Of a DNA stretch of 44,201 bases, positions 24,648 through 33,047 are shown in pieces (the stretch's first letter is position 1; every line of letters starts with the position of its first letter). Source of the stretch: a virus; IMG/VR virus record IMGVR_UViG_3300016486_001359, positions 3,575 through 47,775 of that record; one strand, written 5' to 3'. The position numbers were made by a program, and so were the translations under genes. The notes under the pieces were generated by a model that did not search any database, was not told the origin of the DNA, and saw only the letters and a list, made by a program, of their open reading frames with translations.

Positions 24648-26608
24648 AACAACAGTAACTGTTCTTCGTCTTTGGCGTAGAAACCAGTTTCTTTAACAAT
24701 TGAATGTGCGCGGAGAATATACCAACCCATATCAAGATCTTTGGGTAAAGAGGTCATTTCCATTAACGGAAACCCACCATCGGTTTCAGCGACTTTGTTC
24801 GTTGAACCTGCTGCGTTGGGTTTTTTGTTGTAAATTGCACCAAAATCCCCCACTTTGATGTACCAGCGAATAACCTTTCCCAAGCTAACCTTATCTTTAC
24901 AAGCACCACCGTTAACACGACGAATGCCGATAAACTTACGAATGTCTTTACAAGATTTTATAGTTTCCGCAATGGTGATAGGGTGAGGATCTCTACAGGT
25001 TTTAAGAAAAATCATAGCGGCCTCACTGCAAATTTGAAAACTAGGGTTCGTCATCAACATCTCTCTATCTGGGTTGGTGAAAGAAAGTTCGTTCGTAAAC
25101 GCACCTTTCGCTTTAATTTTACCGTCGTGGCAAATGGCAATATAGTTGTTCACGTCTCGGCTGTGTACGCTCTGGTAAACGGTTTCGTCTGTCTCAAAGC
25201 CCGTGAAGAACTCCCATTCAGCGATCACTCTCACGTAGCTGCTCTGGAGTCGTCGGGGGCACAACATGACAATGCCGTCTGTGTTGGCTGAGACGACTTG
25301 GATTCCTGCCAGTTCCAGTGACTCGATTAGCAATAAAAGGGATAGTTGGCCCGTTATTGTGACCTGCACCAACAGGTGAGGTGAGTAAAACATTGACCAT
25401 TTCGACCCAAGCTTCCCAAAACAACCATTGATGCAAATTTTAAGACTTTCACTGGTTTGTTTATCACCTTCGGCTTTTGCCTTCAATCGTCGTTCGACAA
25501 TGTCCCGGTAAACTTTAAGAAAACCATCACCTATATGGCGAGGATACAGGGATTGGTTTAAAATTATGTTTGGGTAATAAGATGCAACATCTCTGTCGTA
25601 AATTATTGTTTCATCGTCTGTGTAAATTGTTCGTTTTTTTTCTTTTGAATGCAAACCACCAATACCCAGAGTGTATTCTGTTTTATTGATTTTTACTTTC
25701 CATAGATTTTTTGCTGTGATTTCTTCTCCATCTTTCTGCACCAACACTTTACCGTCACCTTCAATTACAAAAACGGTATCGTATATGTTTTTTTGAAGGT
25801 TTGTCAGTAGTTGTGTTTTGAAGTTTAAAAACTCCGGATCGGTGTATTGAAAAGTTGTGCCCACAAGACCTTTAGGTGCTCTATATTGTGTGCCTGTTTG
25901 AGCTTCTAGTTCTGCCCCGATAGCCTTTTCTGCTATCTGTGCGTCTGACAAAGATCTTAGATCTGTACCATAGGTTTGTGACATTTCTCTACGGAGTTGT
26001 ATAGGGGTTCGTAATTTGTGATACAACAAACCGGTAACATCCAAATCGTTTACACAATAAAGCCTTAATTTTGAAGCTTGCTCTGAGGTTACAGCGATTT
26101 CATGATCAACCGGTAATTCTTGTAACCTCTGGGAGTGTATTCTTGCGCCGTAATGTTTCAACGATAATCTTTGTGAAGCTGCAGGGGCAACTTGTTGAAG
26201 ATCAATATGATTGAAATAACCGCATTTGAAATTAAAAGTTGATTCTATTTCTTTAGATCGCATTTCTCCAATAATAATGGCGTTGGATAAAGCTTTCAGT
26301 TCTTCCGTCCACTTACCAGCCAAAGCTCCCCACAGAATCCATTGATCGTAGTGGATACTGTTAAACCCAACCAGTTGCAGGTTGCTGACCATCCAGAATA
26401 GTTTGTTTTTATCTAACGCGACTTCAGGTGATTGTTCAATAAAAACCACTTTCCCTGTCGAATAACTTTTGAAAGCTATGAGTAGAAAGTTTTCGTATAT
26501 TTCGATATCGAAAAACCACACGTCATTTTTCAATGCCAGTAAATCTTGATCGGTGGCGAAAAACAACGGTGGGGCTGTATAAATGGCGTCCTGATAGTTA
26601 CGTGACAT
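24644..26608 (-). CDS. family B-like DNA polymerase with 3'-5' exonuclease
   Basis: 654 aa. The exonuclease motifs are FFDIEIYENF (Asp34, Glu36), LVGFNSIHYD (Asn83, Asp88) and YCVNDLDVTG (Tyr184, Asp188). The polymerase motifs are YDRDVASYYPNIIL (A, Asp340), LKICINGCFGKLG (B, Lys390) and VVSANTDGIVM (C, Thr-Asp at 443-444, with Asn where many B polymerases have the first Asp). It is short for a family B enzyme and lacks an obvious protein-priming insertion; a primase-like protein is encoded at 33048. Likely the phage replicase. It adjoins the SF2 helicase gene with touching stop and start codons. Confidence 0.85.
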   Translation of the reverse strand: MSRNYQDAIYTAPPLFFATDQDLLALKNDVWFFDIEIYENFLLIAFKSYSTGKVVFIEQSPEVALDKNKLFWMVSNLQLVGFNSIHYDQWILWGALAGKWTEELKALSNAIIIGEMRSKEIESTFNFKCGYFNHIDLQQVAPAASQRLSLKHYGARIHSQRLQELPVDHEIAVTSEQASKLRLYCVNDLDVTGLLYHKLRTPIQLRREMSQTYGTDLRSLSDAQIAEKAIGAELEAQTGTQYRAPKGLVGTTFQYTDPEFLNFKTQLLTNLQKNIYDTVFVIEGDGKVLVQKDGEEITAKNLWKVKINKTEYTLGIGGLHSKEKKRTIYTDDETIIYDRDVASYYPNIILNQSLYPRHIGDGFLKVYRDIVERRLKAKAEGDKQTSESLKICINGCFGKLGSKWSMFYSPHLLVQVTITGQLSLLLLIESLELAGIQVVSANTDGIVMLCPRRLQSSYVRVIAEWEFFTGFETDETVYQSVHSRDVNNYIAICHDGKIKAKGAFTNELSFTNPDREMLMTNPSFQICSEAAMIFLKTCRDPHPITIAETIKSCKDIRKFIGIRRVNGGACKDKVSLGKVIRWYIKVGDFGAIYNKKPNAAGSTNKVAETDGGFPLMEMTSLPKDLDMGWYILRAHSIVKETGFYAKDEEQLLLF

Positions 26609-28299
26609 TAGAACAAATACTCCAATACTTCTGGATACTCTGGAGACAAATCAACTTTCAACTTTCTGGTTTGGCGGCATTCTCTGAATCTATCAAACGC
26701 TTCCTGTACGGACGTTGGTAATTCGTCGCCTTGGTGTTGTCGCCACCATTCATGAGCACGATGTTTAGCTAAGCCTTTTCCGTCAAATGACAACCAGACG
26801 CGGAATAACTGAATGCCACACATATACGAAATCTTCAGTGTGGGCACCTTATTCTTTTTATTGTGTATGGACGGAAACATACCAGTTACGTCAAGATATT
26901 TATGTTGTGCTAACGATCTAACAATGATCGCTTCCGTTGAGGCATAGTCTTTTAGTTTGCTTTTGAATACAAACTCACAACCACAATAGGTGCAAATCCT
27001 AGCCGTCGTGTGATGATACGTGTCACACTCTGGGCACAACTTCATAGGCACGTCTCCCGTACCGTCACCTTTTCTTTGTTTTGGTATTTGAGGATTGTTT
27101 ATCGGTCCCAGTCGGGGTGTGTTCCCAGCAAAATCCAAAACTAAACAATTCTTTTTACCGCCCGCTTCCATAGCCTCTTTTCTGTAAATCAGATACTGAA
27201 GCTGCTCGTAAGTGAACCACTTGGCAAAATACGGACGAGTACCCCTGCCATACTTTTGGACATGTAGAGGTATTGATGTGGTTGGCCGCAAATCAATTAT
27301 TGCGTCAACAGGTGCATGATCAAAGCCAGTAGTTAAGATGTTGTTCGAAACGATAGCCCTAAACCTACCAGCCTTAAAACCAGCTATGGCATTAGATCTT
27401 TCTTCGTCCGACATTGGGTAATCTTTTGTGTTCGAATGAACAACCGTTGCCGCAACGCCCATCGCGTTGAGCATGTTTGTTATTTCTTTGCAGTTTTTAA
27501 TACCTGCACCAAACACAATCCATGATTTTCGATCTTTACAATCCTCATAAGCTTCAGCTAAAGCCCTACCTGTTATGTTTTGACGCGAGATAGACTGGAT
27601 CAATTCATTTTGGTTAAAGTCGTTAGCTAGCATTCTAACACCAGAAACGTCAATCGTGTTTTCTGTGTGTTTGGGTATTAGTGGAGATAAATAACATTCA
27701 TCGATCAATCTATTGAATGCGTCAACACCTGTTATATCAAAACAGATGTCTGTAAAAATAGAAGGGGTTGTTGTTTCACCGCGAACTATATCGTCTGTTA
27801 ACCTACCTTGCCCCATACGAAAAGGTGTAGCCGTTAACCCTATGACTTTCATATAGGGGTTGTACTGCAGTAATATGTTAATTACTTTTTGGTACATTGA
27901 GTTTTCGTTAGGGGATAACAAATGTGCTTCATCTATAAACAGCACATCCCGTCTCCCAATTTGTCCCATACTATTCACTACGCTGGCAACACCCCCTATC
28001 ACTATAGGTGCATGACCTTCTTTGGTGCCCAAACCAGCGGAGTAGATAGACGCGGGTGCTGTTGGCCACACGGCCTTTAGCGCCTTAAAGTTTTGTGTAA
28101 TCAATTCTTTTATATGGGTCAGTACAAGAATTCGCTGGTTAGGAAATTCCTGCAATGCTCGCATTGCAAACATTGCAGGAATCAGAGATTTGCCCGTACC
28201 TGTGGGCTTAGCAACCAAAGGGTTTCCTTCACCGCCACGAATAAAATAGTCGTATATGCTTTGCACGCATTCCGTTTGATAAGGTCTTGGGTAAATCAC
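26608..28299 (-). CDS. SF2 DEAD/DEAH-box helicase with zinc finger
   Basis: 563 aa. Motif I is AKPTGTGKSL (31-39), motif II is DEAH (123-126), motif III is GLTATPFR (154-161), and motif VI is QKYGRGTRP (348-356). After the two RecA folds a four-cysteine finger follows (CPEC at 422-425, CTYC at 436-439), then an SSB-like or DNA-binding C-terminus. This architecture is common for phage replicative or recombination helicases of the UvsW/RecG-like SF2 type. It lies upstream of the polymerase in the same operon. Confidence 0.85.
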   Translation of the reverse strand: MIYPRPYQTECVQSIYDYFIRGGEGNPLVAKPTGTGKSLIPAMFAMRALQEFPNQRILVLTHIKELITQNFKALKAVWPTAPASIYSAGLGTKEGHAPIVIGGVASVVNSMGQIGRRDVLFIDEAHLLSPNENSMYQKVINILLQYNPYMKVIGLTATPFRMGQGRLTDDIVRGETTTPSIFTDICFDITGVDAFNRLIDECYLSPLIPKHTENTIDVSGVRMLANDFNQNELIQSISRQNITGRALAEAYEDCKDRKSWIVFGAGIKNCKEITNMLNAMGVAATVVHSNTKDYPMSDEERSNAIAGFKAGRFRAIVSNNILTTGFDHAPVDAIIDLRPTTSIPLHVQKYGRGTRPYFAKWFTYEQLQYLIYRKEAMEAGGKKNCLVLDFAGNTPRLGPINNPQIPKQRKGDGTGDVPMKLCPECDTYHHTTARICTYCGCEFVFKSKLKDYASTEAIIVRSLAQHKYLDVTGMFPSIHNKKNKVPTLKISYMCGIQLFRVWLSFDGKGLAKHRAHEWWRQHQGDELPTSVQEAFDRFRECRQTRKLKVDLSPEYPEVLEYLF

Positions 28300-28330
28300 G
28301 TTTTTTTATTTCAATTGGTTGGAGTGTGAA

Positions 28331-28495
28331 TTATTCGGATTCGTAAACCTCTTGAATGGCTTTCAATAACGGAAGAATTAAATACAAAGGCCAAGCCAAA
28401 ACAGTATAAGCAACGCAGGCTATAATCGACCAAGGGTATTTTTCCGAAAGGTCTTCCTCTACTATTTCCGTAAAGTTCTGCAAGAATTTTATCAC
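28331..28495 (-). CDS. small single-pass membrane protein
   Basis: 54 aa from a GTG at 28495 that overlaps the stop of the upstream gene (GTGA). An ATG at 28525 gives 64 aa but with a deeper overlap. A hydrophobic helix spans YPWSIIACVAYTVLAWPLYL and ILPLLKAI, preceded by an acidic stretch (EIVEEDLSEK). No family is recognised; the position is in the middle of the replication operon. Confidence 0.5.
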   Translation of the reverse strand: MIKFLQNFTEIVEEDLSEKYPWSIIACVAYTVLAWPLYLILPLLKAIQEVYESE

Positions 28496-28692
28496 GTTGG
28501 ATCTTCTTTCAAATAAAATTGCCACTCACCTTTTGCGGTTTCCCGCACACCCATTGGTGTTTTACAAGTGGGGCATTGGATGGGGTCTTTCACTTTACTA
28601 CGAATCTCACCACTTATAAAATCACGATCGGCAGCCACTGTCCCCCAGCAGTACGAACATCTTTGACTTCTTGCGTAAGGGGGATTCATCAT
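28492..28692 (-). CDS. zinc-ribbon miniprotein
   Basis: 66 aa. Two CxxC pairs (CSYCWG and CPTCKTPMG) about 28 residues apart form a probable zinc ribbon. It starts in an ATGA overlap with the nuclease gene. The job is unknown; it may be a protein- or nucleic-acid-binding adaptor. Confidence 0.6.
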   Translation of the reverse strand: MMNPPYARSQRCSYCWGTVAADRDFISGEIRSKVKDPIQCPTCKTPMGVRETAKGEWQFYLKEDPT

Positions 28693-29597
28693 TCTATACC
28701 CTTGTGAAACTCACAACCTTGGGGTATGACATTTTCGGGTATAATCAAAAAAGAATTTTCACCCATGGCTTCTTTGAACTGCATGTTCGTGCAAGCCCAT
28801 TCGCCATTTTCGGCAGGTGCGGCATGAACACAGGATCTACAATTGCGTTCTACTTTTTCACCGTAGTGGCAAATACTCGCATAGCTGCACCATTTGCAAG
28901 CGAAATTGGTTGCGCTTTGTGAGATCTTCAGAGGTGGTGTTGTTGCGGCCACAACATGTTTAGCTTTATCAACCAGCTGACCTGCGAATTCATCGTCTCT
29001 GGGATGAAATTCGATATGGATGTCATCGTCATTCTTACTGACAACGACAAGACAAATCCAATCAATATCTGCCAACAGAGAACTAAAATTGACTTGTGCC
29101 CAATATTTGGGTTGTTCTTTTATTATTCCGTTTTTCTGCATTTTGTTGAAGTTGGTTAGGTTTGCTGTTTTGAATTCGAACAATACTTTATCTTCTATTC
29201 CGAATTTGGACGGCATGTAACCAATAGCGTCAAGTTTGGTTACAATATGGTCTCCAAAATCACTGAATGTGTGTTGTTCTCCGTTTTCGGGTTCTAAAAA
29301 CCGACACCCTATGTTTTTCAGGTACTCAATCAAATAGGGTTCTTCTCTGTGCCCCCGATTGAACAACCTGTACACTCTGCCAGCAGGTCTACCGGCTTGG
29401 CCGATAACCTCAGTTTTTGCCCAGCGGAACCCGTACCACAATTGGCGAGAACAAGCCAAACCTATTTGGCTGCTACCCAATCTGCGAGATTTCCACTTGT
29501 CTGCGTTTTTCTCGCAAGCGTCGTCAATTTCAACTTCCATTGTCTCAGCTAGTTTTTGACGAAGATCTATGGAATTTTTGTAATCAGGTAAAGTCAT
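28689..29597 (-). CDS. PD-(D/E)XK nuclease, RecB/Cas4-like
   Basis: 302 aa. Motifs in order are SSQIGLACSRQLWYGFRW (42-59), a GHREEPY (82-88) of the RecB-type GhxxE motif, GDHIVTKLDAIGY with Asp123, and VLFEFKTAN with Glu141 and Lys143. The C-terminal cysteine cluster (Cys234, 237, 243, 253, 256, 269) could hold an Fe-S cluster or zinc, as in Cas4/AddB-like exonucleases. No CRISPR array or cas genes are present, so a recombination exonuclease partnering the Sak4-like protein is the best reading. Confidence 0.8.
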   Translation of the reverse strand: MTLPDYKNSIDLRQKLAETMEVEIDDACEKNADKWKSRRLGSSQIGLACSRQLWYGFRWAKTEVIGQAGRPAGRVYRLFNRGHREEPYLIEYLKNIGCRFLEPENGEQHTFSDFGDHIVTKLDAIGYMPSKFGIEDKVLFEFKTANLTNFNKMQKNGIIKEQPKYWAQVNFSSLLADIDWICLVVVSKNDDDIHIEFHPRDDEFAGQLVDKAKHVVAATTPPLKISQSATNFACKWCSYASICHYGEKVERNCRSCVHAAPAENGEWACTNMQFKEAMGENSFLIIPENVIPQGCEFHKGIE

Positions 29598-30397
29598 TGT
29601 ATTTCACTTAATCTGTTTTTGATGGATGCACAAGCCCACGGGCTAACTTCTGTCGTTATTGCTGATCTTTGCATTTTTTTTGCAACCGCTATTTCGGTTC
29701 CGCTTCCCCCAAAAGGAACGAATACTAAATCCGAAGGTAGGGTGTACGCTGATAAAAACCTAGATATGTAAACTTCAGGTAATTGATTTGGGTGGCCTTT
29801 TCTCCGTTCATGGTTATTACCTTGCACTCTTCCCCAGTTGGTTTCACCTTCAATTGGTTCTAATGTGATACAGTCTTGGGTCTTCAATCCCCACACTGTA
29901 CCGTAAGGGATCATACCCTTGTGTTTGCTTGTTTCAACTCTTTTGTCTCCCATTAACAAGCGTTTAGATGGCGTCATGTTGCCGGTCAAATACCACTTTC
30001 TGTTAGATCCGGGTTTCCTCAACACTATCGCCCTACAATGTGTTTCTATGAAATTATTGTAAGTACATTGCCCGAAATTGAAAGCCCAGTTGATTTCCGT
30101 TTCAATAAACGTATCTAACTGTGTTTCAAAACAGGCCTTGAGTATCACCCTGCTGGATTTAACCGAACCATGCAAAACCATTGCGCAACCGGGTTTTAGT
30201 TTGTTCCAACAAGCTATAATCCATTCTTTGGTGAATGCGTTGTACTCACCTGTGGACAAGTTGTCGTTGTAATGAACGTAACTTTGACCGATGTTGAAGG
30301 GAGGATCAGCTATAATCAGATCGAAAGTTGGGCACCAAATACTCTTCAAGTACGTTATACAATTGTTGTTCACTACTAGATATTTCAGTTTTTTCAT
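29594..30397 (-). CDS. DNA methyltransferase (N4/N6 amino-MTase, beta order)
   Basis: 267 aa. The catalytic motif IV DPPF (31-34) precedes the SAM-binding FGGSGT motif I (229-234), followed by EIAVAKKMQRSAITTEVS. HPNQLPEVYISRF is the usual helix before motif I. This is the beta-type order found in many orphan phage MTases. No restriction enzyme is seen nearby, so protection of phage DNA from host restriction is likely. It starts within the last 92 bp of the Cys-rich gene upstream and ends in an ATGA overlap with the nuclease. Confidence 0.85.
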   Translation of the reverse strand: MKKLKYLVVNNNCITYLKSIWCPTFDLIIADPPFNIGQSYVHYNDNLSTGEYNAFTKEWIIACWNKLKPGCAMVLHGSVKSSRVILKACFETQLDTFIETEINWAFNFGQCTYNNFIETHCRAIVLRKPGSNRKWYLTGNMTPSKRLLMGDKRVETSKHKGMIPYGTVWGLKTQDCITLEPIEGETNWGRVQGNNHERRKGHPNQLPEVYISRFLSAYTLPSDLVFVPFGGSGTEIAVAKKMQRSAITTEVSPWACASIKNRLSEIQ

Positions 30398-30539
30398 TTA
30401 ACCTACATGACCCCAAACAACACTGGCATAAAACGTAACCACAAATACAGTAAATACAACCGTCCCCTAAACACGTAGGACAATGTAATTCCCCTACGTT
30501 ACAACATTGGGGGCAATCGTTTTCAGATAGTCTAAGCAT
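30306..30539 (-). CDS. Cys-rich zinc-finger miniprotein
   Basis: 77 aa from the ATG at 30539; an upstream TTG lies inside a terminator. The N-terminal half holds closely spaced pairs (CPQCC, CPTCLG, CIYCICG, CQCCLGSC), like a DnaJ-type zinc domain. The C-terminal 30 residues overlap the methyltransferase start by 92 bp in another frame, unusually deep for this genome. The start follows directly on a T-run with no clear ribosome-binding site. The dense cysteine pattern argues that it is real. Confidence 0.5.
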   Translation of the reverse strand: MLRLSENDCPQCCNVGELHCPTCLGDGCIYCICGYVLCQCCLGSCRLNEKTEISSSEQQLYNVLEEYLVPNFRSDYS

Positions 30540-30540
30540 A

Positions 30541-30597
30541 AAAAAAGCCAACTAGAGTAAACTTGTTATTAGGGATAACAAACCTATCTAGTTGGCT
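30541..30597 (-). terminator. intrinsic terminator after the DUF669 gene
   Basis: On the minus strand a perfect 10-bp stem (AGCCAACTAG with CTAGTTGGCT) encloses an inner 7-bp hairpin (TTGTTAT with ATAACAA) and is followed by TTTTTTT. It lies 23 bp after the stop of the ssDNA-binding gene. Its T-run abuts the ATG at 30539, so downstream genes need read-through or another promoter. Confidence 0.85.
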
Positions 30598-30620
30598 ATC
30601 GACCAATACAGTCTTCTGTA

Positions 30621-31421
<801 letters not shown>

Positions 31422-31464
31422 GGGAGCGTTTCTTTCAGTTGTTTAACTAAATAGTTCATCAAAC

Positions 31465-31483
31465 GTATGGTAACATACCATAC
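31465..31483. promoter_or_regulatory. 19-bp palindromic operator candidate
   Basis: GTATGGTA, ACA, TACCATAC: perfect 8-bp arms around a 3-nt centre, in the gap between the Sak4-like stop and the DUF669 start. GTATGGTA also occurs at 43187 in the control region, so one regulator could bind both. Confidence 0.55.
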
Positions 31484-31487
31484 TTAC

Positions 31488-32156
31488 TTACGACATAACT
31501 TTTGCGAACACGTTCGTGAGATTCGCAAATTCCAATTCATTCAGTTTACCCGATCTGTCACCAGCTTCGTATTGAGCATTTTGTTTGCACCTCAACACTT
31601 CGGTTTGGGTCTGATCTGCCGGGTTTGTATAGGATTCCATGTGAAACACGGAACCCATTAGGTAAGGGAGCATTTGCGGAATCGCCTGACCCGGAATCAT
31701 AGGTGCATAGATCACGCCACCTGTTGAATAATCCTTGATTCTATCTTGTTTGCAAATCAAAACCGCTGTTAATCTCGTGCAATTTCGCCAAAATCGAACA
31801 ACTCTGGACATTTCGATGTTTAGCGCCCCATATGCCTGCAATCCGTTTTTGTGTTTTGGCAACTCTTCGGTTAAGAGCATTTCGGCGACTTCTGTTAAGT
31901 CGTCAATGAAAACCGTTGCCCCGTCGAATTGACCGCTATGTGCTGCTGCCTCGAATGCAAGGTAATCATTGTAAGTGTTCACAGGAAAAAAGGGAATATC
32001 GAACTCCCGAATTGACGATAATCCTTTATCTGAATTGCAAACAACGGGGTTGGGTGCTGTGGGTATCAATCGAGTTTTTCCACTTTTTGCTCTACCGTAG
32101 ATCACACAGTGATTCACTACACCTACGGTGTTGGTCGACATTAGCTGGATCGTCAT
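31488..32156 (-). CDS. Sak4-like RecA-fold ATPase / recombinase
   Basis: 222 aa. Walker A is GRAKSGKT (21-28), and Walker B is ATVFIDDLTE (80-89). LICKQDRIKDYSTGGVIYAP and the later VFHMESYT are typical of the AAA_24 / Sak4 group of short Rad51-like proteins. These promote single-strand annealing together with the phage SSB and a nuclease, both encoded in this operon. It starts in an ATGA overlap with the upstream gene. Confidence 0.8.
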   Translation of the reverse strand: MTIQLMSTNTVGVVNHCVIYGRAKSGKTRLIPTAPNPVVCNSDKGLSSIREFDIPFFPVNTYNDYLAFEAAAHSGQFDGATVFIDDLTEVAEMLLTEELPKHKNGLQAYGALNIEMSRVVRFWRNCTRLTAVLICKQDRIKDYSTGGVIYAPMIPGQAIPQMLPYLMGSVFHMESYTNPADQTQTEVLRCKQNAQYEAGDRSGKLNELEFANLTNVFAKVMS

Positions 32157-32623
32157 TTTTTTGCTTTCGGTTCGATTATTTTTAGATCCGGTGACCCCTG
32201 CTTGGTGGTCACTATCGGGTCAATGATTGATTTTTCTTCATCACTGAGTAGATTATACACAGTTGTTTTCATATTGGCGTCGAAAGTAAACAAATCGTTT
32301 GCGTGTTCAATCGATATACCACCAAGGTTCCGTAATTTTATAAGTGCGTCAAAGGCTTCGTTTTTCTTGTTCTCCACTTTTGTTGTAATGCGGCGAACTA
32401 ATTTCAGTTGATAACCTGCACCAAGTTCTTTTGTCTGAGTTCCTTTTAGCTTGCTCTGATCGAAGAACGTGCTCGCTTCGATGGTTTTCCTTAGCGTCAT
32501 TTCGCGAGTTTTCAACTCGGCAATCTGGCGAGTAATCGCGTACCACTCTGTCAGCGTTGCCTCAGTGTCAACTACTGGGGCAGGGGCTGGGGCAGGAGCT
32601 GGTGATGGTGACAATAAAGTCAT
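32153..32623 (-). CDS. recombination-operon accessory protein
   Basis: 156 aa, first gene of the leftward operon. A short Ala-Pro tract (PAPAPAPAPV) is followed by a coiled-coil-like helix (WYAITRQIAELKTREMTLRK) and a small domain (LGAGYQLKLVRRITTKVENK). Similar genes often sit beside Sak4-type genes. No catalytic motif is visible. An AGGGA ribosome-binding site precedes the ATG. Confidence 0.6.
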   Translation of the reverse strand: MTLLSPSPAPAPAPAPVVDTEATLTEWYAITRQIAELKTREMTLRKTIEASTFFDQSKLKGTQTKELGAGYQLKLVRRITTKVENKKNEAFDALIKLRNLGGISIEHANDLFTFDANMKTTVYNLLSDEEKSIIDPIVTTKQGSPDLKIIEPKAKK

Positions 32624-32644
32624 TTTTGATGTTCCCTAAAACAT

Positions 32645-32670
32645 GTTGGAAAGTGTTGGAAAGTGTTAGA
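32645..32670. repeat. tandem GTTGGAAAGT repeats in the divergent promoter region
   Basis: Two exact copies (32645-32654, 32655-32664) and a partial third (GTTAGA) lie between the leftward operon (start 32623) and the rightward HTH gene (start 32813). Direct repeats in a divergent promoter suggest binding sites for the nearby HTH protein. No consensus phage promoter is visible here. Confidence 0.5.
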
Positions 32671-32765
32671 TGCTGTAATCTTAGCGGCAGGCGAAGATGG
32701 ATCAACCTCTCATCTTCTAAATTTTGAAAATTTTTCGAAATACCGAAATGTGACTAGGTTTGAGC

Positions 32766-32802
32766 GGGTTTGGCTGTTAAGGTGCCGAATCCCCTCTTTT
32801 TT
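32766..32802 (+). terminator. attenuator-like hairpin before the HTH gene
   Basis: GGGTTTGGC pairs with GCCGAATCCC (one bulge, one wobble), followed by a T-rich run directly before the ribosome-binding site TTAGGAG. This could attenuate transcription into the HTH and primase genes. Confidence 0.45.
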
Positions 32803-32812
32803 AGGAGCAAAA

Positions 32813-33013
32813 ATGGAAAGTCTACTCGAACGAACAAGACGATTGCTGTCTGCCAGACACCGAAAACTCACCTTAACAAAAATTAACCACGATACAGGTG
32901 TCGGGATTAGTTGGTTATCTGATTTAGAGGCGGGGGTTAGTCGTAACCCCGGTGTGATAACTGTTGAGATTTTATACAATTACCTGTCAGAGGAACCTTT
33001 GTTCAAAAAATAA
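32813..33013 (+). CDS. small helix-turn-helix regulator
   Basis: 66 aa from the ATG at 32813 behind a strong TTAGGAGCAAAA site. The XRE/Cro-type HTH is visible: LTLTKINHDTGVGISWLSDLEAG, then a third helix (VITVEILYNYLSE). It lies at the divergent point between recombination and primase operons and is a candidate switch or copy-control regulator. There is no dimerisation domain beyond the HTH. Confidence 0.65.
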   Translation: MESLLERTRRLLSARHRKLTLTKINHDTGVGISWLSDLEAGVSRNPGVITVEILYNYLSEEPLFKK

Positions 33014-33047
33014 TTCAATTCTTCTTTTTCTATTTAGGTTCCCACGG

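Noticed and set aside
28689-29597. cas4 of a CRISPR system
   Set aside because: The fold and cysteine cluster are similar, but there is no array or other cas gene, and the neighbours form a replication and recombination operon.
32813-33013. CI/Cro-type lysogeny repressor
   Set aside because: Only one short HTH protein, with no partner repressor, integrase or att site; a control role in lytic growth is more likely.
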